Origin: Tulasnella sp. 424
Lineage: Eukaryota; Basidiomycota; Agaricomycetes; Cantharellales; Tulasnellaceae
Direction of reading: 5' to 3'
DNA length: 64,000 nt
Assembly: GCA_019633425.1 (NCBI GenBank)
Contig: WSUB01000036.1
Coordinates: 186,001 to 250,000, forward strand
Under the pieces are notes generated by a model. The model was not told the DNA's origin. It did no database searches and saw nothing but the letters and a program-made list of their open reading frames with translations. Position numbers and translations under genes: made by a program. This document shows positions 57,118-64,000 of the stretch, piece after piece (position 1 is the stretch's first letter; each line of letters starts with the position of its first letter).

Positions 57118-57634
57118 GGACGCCGTACCGTCTCATGTCTTACCCGCATCAGGAAACCTTTTGCTATGCCATTGAGTTTGTAATACGAGCTGAAACTAGT
57201 AATGTAGTAAAGAGATAGCTTAACCCTTGTTAAGAGATGATCATATGAACTCGAAGCTGGCGTCGTGGGTTGTTCAAGGGGATGGCCCAAGGTCGCTAGG
57301 GGGTGTTTGAAGACTTATACTAGATGCCCGGGCTGTCCGGTGGTTGGGCATAATACTGTTAAGCGCGACTTGTGCTGTCCCCGGCTGCGGTTTGGAAGCA
57401 TCGTCATTATTACGCACGGGTAACGTCAAGGTGAGGTCGGTCATGATCAGTGGCGTCCGAGAGTCTGAGTCTGAGATGCCGCAGGCGTGGGATCTCTTCG
57501 TTATGATCATCGGTCAGTCCTCACTCAAACACTCAATCTCTGCCCTACAACTGCAAGCGTGACAGATCCGCAGTGGATGTGAGAGCATCTCCGTTGATCC
57601 TACCCGCCATATACTGACCTGCACTGGTTTCAGA
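57118..57634 (+). promoter_or_regulatory. Spacer, conserved promoter block and 5'-UTR intron of F-box gene 4
   Basis: Contains the shared block ATGCCGCAGGCGTGGG followed by CTCTTCGTTATGATCATC near 57480. A short upstream frame runs from the ATG of that block (57504) to TGA (57562). The 5'-UTR intron is 57579-57633. This is also the MITE-free version of the gene 3 promoter. Confidence 0.6.
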
Positions 57635-59179
57635 ATGGACACCTCAACTCCCTCAAATGTTTTGCGGCTGGGCTCAACACGCGATTACCAGGGACCATAT
57701 ATCCATCAACTCCCTCCAGAAATCCTCATCATTATTTTTCATCTCTGTATCGACCTATGGAGCTCAGGCAAAGACATAACACGACTCCTGCTCGTTTGTC
57801 GTGCCTGGAAAGCCACCGTCGACAACGTGCCCTCTCTGTGGACAACTATCAACGCGGCAGACGGGCTACAGCATATTCGCACCGCCATCGCAAAAACAAG
57901 AGAATCTCCTATCGACCTTATCCGACGCTCTACAGACCCGGTTTCTCTTGACGATTTCCTCATGGAAGTGGGTGGGAAGATTGCGTATTGGAGATCCGTC
58001 GAGCTGCACTTCGATTCCCGTCCAGCGTCTTACCGTGGTCTGCAAACGTCGACATGCACTCGGTTGGAGAAACTTCGGATGGCACGGGCGACCAGAAGGT
58101 TAGCTCAGAAAATGCCATTGTGCCCGTTGGATGGAGGTCCAGCGCCGGCGATGTTGAAGGAGCTTTCCCTCTTTCGCATTCTCGTCGACTTGAGGGCCAT
58201 GCGACTTTCCAACCTTTCGAAACTGGAACTGAACGATGTTCCACACTTGGTAACGGAGGATATTTTACTCGTACTCGACAACTCTCCTATGCTCGTCACT
58301 CTTCGACTACAAAAGCTAGGAGGGCTCCGGGTCTCGGATCCAATCGGGGGAGTGACAGTACACTTAGGATCCCTCGCCACCTGTACTCTTAACCTTCCGA
58401 TTCCAGTAACCCGTTTTCTTCTGTCCGCCATGCATACTCCTTCACTGCGTCGAATGAAAATCCACTGTGACCTAGACGGCTCCACCCCCGCTTCCTCCCT
58501 ATTCTCCCCGCCCATCACTACCTTCGCACCCACTCTGCCGGGGCTAATATCACCTGCCAAGTATATCGATGTCGAATTTTCAGGCAATGGGCACTCAACG
58601 ATAGTCTTTGGAGGACTCGAAATCACCCTTCATACCCCGAACTTCGACGAGTATCGGCGGCTCAGAGATATGCTCAACTCCCTGATGAGCCATCCCGGAG
58701 TGAACGGAGCAGGTTTAAATGCACATTTACACTTCAGTGACAGCGGACCCGACCTCGAAAACCTTTTACTTTTCAACTGTCAGCCGATGGTCGAAGAGCT
58801 GATTGTATCTGGATGGTTCTGGGACGATATATCGTCGAAAATATCTGCCGGCCTCGGCACCCGCATCCATAACGGTCCGGAAGGCTGGTTGTTTCCGGAA
58901 CTCGAAGTTATCAAGTACTACATAGACGAAGATTTTTACGACTCGTTCGAGATAGCTCTTGAAAGGCGGTATTGCGAGGTGCGAACAACCGAGGAAACAT
59001 CGGCCACCACACGGCAGTATCCTCGCTCGCTCAAAGAGATCCACTTTCATTCCGAGGATTCCAAGGCCTCAGGACCGGAGTTTAAACAGGATTTCTTGAA
59101 TAGGATTCGCACTTTGGCGGGGAATCCCAAGATTTTCTGGCGCGGTGTCTTGCTAGACGTCGATGATGTCTCGCCATGA
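57635..59179 (+). CDS. F-box protein 4 (514 aa)
   Basis: Predicted SCF substrate receptor. F-box: IHQLPPEILIIIFHLCIDLW, then TRLLLVCRAWKATVDNVPSL. Family motifs are all present: HLVTEDILLVLDNSPMLV, PIPVTRFLLSAMHTPSLRR, CQPMVEELIVSGWFW, WLFPELEVIKYYI, NPKIFWRGVLLDV. Intact single coding exon; the start follows the conserved 5'-UTR intron by one base. Closest in its C-terminus to F-box protein 5. Confidence 0.88.
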   Translation: MDTSTPSNVLRLGSTRDYQGPYIHQLPPEILIIIFHLCIDLWSSGKDITRLLLVCRAWKATVDNVPSLWTTINAADGLQHIRTAIAKTRESPIDLIRRSTDPVSLDDFLMEVGGKIAYWRSVELHFDSRPASYRGLQTSTCTRLEKLRMARATRRLAQKMPLCPLDGGPAPAMLKELSLFRILVDLRAMRLSNLSKLELNDVPHLVTEDILLVLDNSPMLVTLRLQKLGGLRVSDPIGGVTVHLGSLATCTLNLPIPVTRFLLSAMHTPSLRRMKIHCDLDGSTPASSLFSPPITTFAPTLPGLISPAKYIDVEFSGNGHSTIVFGGLEITLHTPNFDEYRRLRDMLNSLMSHPGVNGAGLNAHLHFSDSGPDLENLLLFNCQPMVEELIVSGWFWDDISSKISAGLGTRIHNGPEGWLFPELEVIKYYIDEDFYDSFEIALERRYCEVRTTEETSATTRQYPRSLKEIHFHSEDSKASGPEFKQDFLNRIRTLAGNPKIFWRGVLLDVDDVSP

Positions 59180-59647
59180 GCGGAGTTTTAGCGTCCTACG
59201 TCGCTTTCATCTCTTACACGTATCAGGAAACCTTTTGCCATGCCATAGGGTTTGTAATAGGAGTTTAAAATAGTAATGTAGCTTAACCCCTGTCGGGGTA
59301 ATAAGAGATGATCGTATGGACTCGAAGCGGGCGCCGTGGGTTGCATCAAGGGGATCGCTCAAAGTCGCTAGGGGCAAATCTGTTTGACACCTTGTACTAG
59401 ATGCCCGGCTGTCCGGTGACCGGGAATAATACTGTTAAGCGTGGCTTGTGCTGCGCCGTCTGCGGTTTGGAGGCATCGCTTAGCGACGTCCGAGATGCCG
59501 CAGGCGTGGGACCTCCTCGTTATGATCATCGGTCAGTCAAACACTCAATCTCTGCCCGACAACTGCAATCGTGACAGATCCGTACTGGATGTAAGAGCAT
59601 CTCCGTTGATCCTACCCGCCATATACTAACCCTTCCTGGTTTCCAGA
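59180..59647 (+). promoter_or_regulatory. Spacer, promoter block and 5'-UTR intron of F-box gene 5
   Basis: Same array promoter, shortened: GATGCCGCAGGCGTGGGACC near 59493, ATGATCATCGGTCAGTC near 59522, 5'-UTR intron 59591-59646. Confidence 0.6.
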
Positions 59648-61195
59648 ATGGACCCTTCAACTCCCTCAAATGCTTCGCCGCTGGGCTCAACACGCGGCTA
59701 CCAGGGACCATATATCCATCAACTCCCCCTAGAAATTTTCATCATTATTTTTCATCTCTGTCTCGATCGGTGGAGCTCAGGCAAAAAAATAACACGACTC
59801 CGGCTCGTTTGTCATGCCTGGAAAGCCACTGTCGACAGCGCGCCCTCTCTGTGGACATGTATCAACGCGAGAGATGGGCTGAAGCATGTTCGCAACACCA
59901 TTGCAAACACGGGAGAATGCCCTATCGACCTCATCCGCAACTGTGGAGATCCGGTTTCGCTTGACAATTTCTTCATGGCAGTGGGTGGGAAGATTGCATA
60001 TTGGAGATCCGTTGAGCTGGGCTTCGGGGTCCGTCCTGCGTCTTACGGTGGACTGCAAACGTCGGCATGCCGTTCGTTGGAGAAACTTGATCTGTCATGG
60101 ATTGACAGACGTTTACCTCAGAAAATACCATTGTGCCTGTTCGACGGAGGTCCAGCGCCGGCAACGTTGAAAGAACTTTCCCTCTTTCGGATTCCCGTCG
60201 ACTTGAGGGCCATGCGGCTTTCCAACCTTTCGAAACTGGTACTGAACCAGGTCCCGCATGTAGTGACGGAGGATATCTTACTCGTCCTCGACAACTCTCC
60301 CATGCTCGTTACCCTTCGACTGCAAGAGCTAGGAGGGCTCCGGGTCTCAGATTCAATCGGTGGAGTGCCAATACTCTTAGGCTTCCTTACCACCTGTGCT
60401 CTTCATCTTCCAATTCCTGTAACCCGTTTCCTTCTGTCCATCATACATGCTCCTTCACTTCATCGAATGGATATCAGCTGCGACCTAGACGGCTCCATCC
60501 CCGCTTCCTCCATATTCTCCCCACCTATCATCACCTTCACACCCACTCTGTGGGGACTAATATCACCTGCCAAGTACATCGATATCGAATTCGAAATCGG
60601 TGAGCACTCCTCGATAGTCTTTGGGGGACTCGGAGTCACCCTGGAAACCACGAACGTCGACCAGTATCAGTGTCTCAGAGACATGCTCGACTCTCTGATG
60701 AGCTATTCCGGAGCGAACGGAGCAGGTTTGAAAACACATTTAACCTTGGACGATGTCGAACCCGACCTCGAAAACCTTCTACTTTTCAACTGTCAACCGA
60801 TGGTTGAAGAGTTGACTGTATCTGGATTGTTCAGTTACGATTCATCTCCGACGAAAATGGTTGCAGCCCTAGGCACCCGCATCCACGATGGTCCGAATAG
60901 TTGGTTGTTCCCTGAACTCGAGGTCATCAAGTTCTACCTAGCCGACGAGTTTTACGGCGAGTTTGAGATGGCTCTCGAAAGCCGATACTGCGAGGCGCGG
61001 ACAACCGAGGGCACATCAGCCACCACACGCCAGTACCCTCGCTCACTCAAAGAGATCCACTTTCATTGGGGGAATTCTAAGGATTCGGAACCTGAGGTCA
61101 AGAAGGATTTCTTGAAAAAGATTTGCGCATTGGCAGGAAATCCCAAAATTTTCTGGCGTGACGTCTTGGTGGACTTCGATTACATGTCAGCATGA
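59648..61195 (+). CDS. F-box protein 5 (515 aa)
   Basis: Predicted SCF substrate receptor. F-box: IHQLPLEIFIIIFHLCLDRW, then TRLRLVCHAWKATVDSAPSL. Family motifs: EDILLVLDNSPMLVTLRLQE, PIPVTRFLLSIIHAPSLHR, CQPMVEELTVSGLF, WLFPELEVIKFYL, C-terminal NPKIFWRDVLVDF. Intact, single coding exon, start set by the conserved intron. Confidence 0.88.
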   Translation: MDPSTPSNASPLGSTRGYQGPYIHQLPLEIFIIIFHLCLDRWSSGKKITRLRLVCHAWKATVDSAPSLWTCINARDGLKHVRNTIANTGECPIDLIRNCGDPVSLDNFFMAVGGKIAYWRSVELGFGVRPASYGGLQTSACRSLEKLDLSWIDRRLPQKIPLCLFDGGPAPATLKELSLFRIPVDLRAMRLSNLSKLVLNQVPHVVTEDILLVLDNSPMLVTLRLQELGGLRVSDSIGGVPILLGFLTTCALHLPIPVTRFLLSIIHAPSLHRMDISCDLDGSIPASSIFSPPIITFTPTLWGLISPAKYIDIEFEIGEHSSIVFGGLGVTLETTNVDQYQCLRDMLDSLMSYSGANGAGLKTHLTLDDVEPDLENLLLFNCQPMVEELTVSGLFSYDSSPTKMVAALGTRIHDGPNSWLFPELEVIKFYLADEFYGEFEMALESRYCEARTTEGTSATTRQYPRSLKEIHFHWGNSKDSEPEVKKDFLKKICALAGNPKIFWRDVLVDFDYMSA

Positions 61196-61885
61196 ACGCG
61201 GTTTCGCTGCTTGTCGTCTCTCATGTCTTACGGCGCACCAGGAAACGTTTGCTACACCATCGGTTTTCTAGTACAAATTCTAGCTAGTGCTGTATCATGG
61301 GCTAACTTAAACCCCGTCTAATTAATAAGAGGCTGACTATATGAACTGGAAGGCGGCGCTGTGGGTCGCATCAAGGGGATCACTGAACGTCGCCAGAGGG
61401 CGAATCTCACACGCAGGCACAAATCTGTTTGAATCCTTCTACAGGATACTCGGCTCTCCTCTAGTTCAGTGTGGGTGTGGAATAATTGTATGTCTAAGTC
61501 TTTTGGATTGTACATTGCGGGACCAGTTTTCATTCCTGTAACTCTAAATTTGTTATTGCTTTGACAGAGGAATTTACGTTACCTTTCTGCTATACTTTCT
61601 GTTAGCATGATGTATTCTCTATAACACCGAATTGCGAGAGATCAGACTAGTTATTAGCAGAACTCAAGTGGGTTGCATGACAGCTATCGGTACATCGTAA
61701 GGTTCGAGATGCCGCAGGCGTGAGACCTCTCCGTTATGATCATCGATCAGTCTTCAGTTGAACACGCCAGCCCCAACAACCAACACGAGGTACCCATCAT
61801 CTCCCGAGCGACACAGATCTGCACCGGATGTAAGAGCATCTCTGTGCTTCCCACCCGCTGTACGCCGACCCACACTTGTTCCAGA
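61196..61885 (+). promoter_or_regulatory. Spacer, promoter block and 5'-UTR intron of F-box pseudogene 6
   Basis: Longer than its siblings. The array promoter (GATGCCGCAGGCGTGAGACC near 61708, ATGATCATCGATCAGTC near 61735) is preceded by about 300 bp (61400-61680) without match in the other spacers. 5'-UTR intron 61830-61884. Confidence 0.5.
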
Positions 61886-63275
61886 ATGGATCCCTCAACT
61901 CCCTCCGACCCTTTGCCACTGGAGTCAACGCGCGTTTGCCAGGGACAATATATCCATCGACTCCCTCAAGAAATTCTCCTTATTATCTTTCATCTCTGTA
62001 TCGACTCGTGGACCCCGTGCAAAGACATAACGTGACTCCAGCTCGTTTTTCATGCTCGGAAAGCCTTTGTCGATAGCACGCCGTCACTGTGGACAACTAT
62101 CAGGGCGGCAGATGGGATGCAACGCCATTGCAAAATCGGGAGAATACCCTATTGATATTATCCTCTCGCACATCGATAGGATCTCGTTTGACGATTTCCT
62201 CGTGGCAGTGGGTGGGAGGATTGCAGACTGGAGATCGGTCGAGCTGGACATCGAGGGCCAGCCGAGGTCTTATGGTGGTCTAACACCGTCGGAATGCAAT
62301 TCGTTGGAGAAACTTGCCCTGTCATGGGTGACCGGAGGTTTGCCTCAGACAACGCCATTATCTCTGTTCGACGGAGATCCAGCCTCGGCAACGCTGAAGG
62401 AGCTTTCCCTCTCTTCGATTTCCGTCGACTTCGTGGGCATGCGGCTTTCTAACCTTTCAAAACTGGTGCTGGAAGATGTTCCACACTTAACGATGGAAGA
62501 TATTTTGCTCGTCCTCGAAAGCTCTCCTCTGCTCGTTGAACTCGAACTACGAGAGCTGAGACAGCTCCGGGTCACGAATCCAATCGGTGGAGGGCCAATA
62601 CATTTAGGATCCCTCACTACCTGCATCTTCGCCCTTCCGATCCCAGTAACCCATTTTCTTCTGTCCACCATACATACTCCTTCACTGCGTCATGCGAACA
62701 TTTCCTGCGACCCGGACGGCTCGGGCCGCGCTTCCTCCCTGTTCTCCCCGTCTATCGCAGCATTTGCACCTACCCTGCGGAGGCTAATATCACCCACCAA
62801 GTATATTGAGACCGAGTTTGGACCTTTTGTCGCTTCAATATCCTTTGGAGGACTCGGAGTCACCATGGCCTCATCAATCGATGTGTGCCAACGTCTCAGA
62901 GATGTGCTCGACTCTCTGATGAGCTATCCTGGGGTGAACAGAGCGGGTTTAAAAGCTCATTTACACTTTTTATGCTTCGAACCCGACCTTGAAACCCTCC
63001 AAATATTCGACTGGCACCCGATGGTCGAAGAGCTGGCTGTATCTAACGTGTTCTGGAAGGATTTAGATCCGATGAGAGGGCTTGCAGCGTTAGGTACCCA
63101 GATCCGTAACGGTCCGGGCAGCTGGCTGTTCCCTGAACTCGAGGTCCTCAAGTACGACGTGGACAACGGTTTTTATGCACCTTTGGAGATGGCCCTCGAA
63201 GGGCGGTACTGCGAGGTGCCAACGATCGAGGGAACATCGACCACCACACACCAACATCCTCTCCTGCTGAAATAG
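61886..63275 (+). pseudogene. F-box pseudogene 6
   Basis: Start and F-box are recognisable (IHRLPQEILLIIFHLCIDSW). Three lesions against its siblings: a nonsense codon at 62033-62035 inside the F-box (CGA Arg in siblings is TGA); an 11-base deletion near 62120 in the segment coding LQHVRNAIA, shifting the frame; and TAG in place of GAG at 63273-63275, which removes the last 30 or so residues (the NPKIFW end). Between the last two the frame stays open for nearly 390 codons, so the loss is recent. Confidence 0.88.
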
Positions 63276-63860
63276 CTCCACGTTCATCTGGGGGATTCCA
63301 AGGCTTCGGAGGGATGAGCGGAGTTCAACGTCGTACCATCTCTCTCATGTCTTACCCGCATCTGGAAACATTTTGCTATGTCATTGGGTTTGTAATACGA
63401 GCTCAAACTAGTTTGAATGTAGTAAGGAGGTAGCTTAATTTCTGTCAAAGTAATAAAGATGATCATATAGAACCGACGCTGGCGCCGTAGTTTGTATCAA
63501 GCGGATCGCCCAAAGTCGCTAGGGGGCAAATCGGTTTGAAACATTTTACTGGATATCCGGCTGTCCGGTGGTCGGGCAAAATATTGTTAAGCGCGACTTG
63601 TGTGTCGCGCCGGCTGCGGTTTGGAGGCACCATCATCATGATTCACGGGTAGCGTCAAGGTGAGGTCCGTCGGTGAGGTCTGAGATGCCGCAAGCGTGGG
63701 ACCTCTTCTTTATGATCATCTGTTAATCCTCACTCGAACACCCAATCCCTGCCCGACAACTGAGGGATTCACAATCTCCCAAGCGTAACAGATCCGCACT
63801 GGATGTAAGAGCACCTCTGTCGGCCCTACCCGCCATATACTGATCTGCGCTGGTTCCAGA
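63276..63860 (+). promoter_or_regulatory. Spacer, promoter block and 5'-UTR intron of F-box gene 7
   Basis: Array promoter again: GATGCCGCAAGCGTGGGACC near 63684, ATGATCATCTGTTAATCC near 63712, 5'-UTR intron 63805-63859. Confidence 0.6.
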
Positions 63861-64000
63861 ATGGACTCCCCAACTCCCTCGCTGGGCTCAACACGCGATT
63901 ACCAGGAACCATGTATCCACCAACTGCCCCACGAAATTCTCATCGTCATTTTTCATCTCTGTATCGCCCGATTGAGGCCAGAGAAAGACCTAACACGACT
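63861..64000 (+). CDS. F-box protein 7, cut by the right window edge
   Basis: First 46 codons only. Start MDSPTPSLGSTRDYQ one base after the 5'-UTR intron, then IHQLPHEILIVIFHLCIARL. A short deletion near residue 6 against its siblings is in frame. The rest lies outside the window, so intactness is unknown and the array continues beyond it. Confidence 0.8.
   Translation, partial: MDSPTPSLGSTRDYQEPCIHQLPHEILIVIFHLCIARLRPEKDLTR

Overview
This window is nuclear DNA from a filamentous basidiomycete, most likely an Agaricomycete. The evidence is genes cut by many 50-70 bp GT-AG introns with CTGAC-type branch sites, a GPI-anchored chitin deacetylase, a Rom2-type Rho1 GEF, Sec1, a gag-like gene family and tandem F-box genes, all typical of that class. 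A Serendipita- or Cantharellales-like fungus would fit, but the genus cannot be fixed from the sequence.

Layout. 1-27 kb is a mosaic of copied and decaying segments. It holds a multi-exon copper amine oxidase (running off the left edge) and three broken relics of it; two large kinase blocks (A at about 6.3-11.4 kb, B at about 12-19 kb) that are copies of each other, each carrying kinase, kinase 5' flank, tRNA-Ala relic and amine-oxidase relic in that order; an N-terminally truncated second copy of the Rho GEF gene (19.2-22.3 kb); a MITE with TA target site; and a third, repeat-free tandem-kinase gene (23.3-25.9 kb) followed by the intact tRNA-Ala(AGC). 27-41 kb is an ordinary core-gene stretch, all on the minus strand: SEC1, chitin deacetylase, and the full ROM2-like Rho GEF. 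41.9-46.3 kb carries three tandem copies (one dead, two intact) of a gag-like fusion gene. 46.7-49.3 kb is dihydroxyacetone kinase. 49.4 kb to the right edge is an F-box array: one diverged fragment, then seven F-box genes in the same orientation, six of them from one young family with a conserved 5'-UTR intron ending one base before the ATG. One array member is freshly dead and the last is cut by the window edge.

How the genes relate. SEC1 (exocytosis), the Rho1 GEF (cell-wall integrity signalling) and chitin deacetylase (cell wall) all bear on polarised growth and wall building, but they are not an operon; fungal neighbours are usually independent transcription units. The most unusual content is the kinase family: two protein-kinase domains in one polypeptide. 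In copies A and B an N-terminus fits the N-myristoylation consensus, and an expanded 41-residue proline-rich repeat follows kinase domain 1. Copy A has lost domain 2, copy B carries nonsense and frameshift lesions, and copy C has no repeat and a second domain whose catalytic Asp is Ser. Exon boundaries below were read by eye from splice motifs and conserved protein motifs; no database search was possible.
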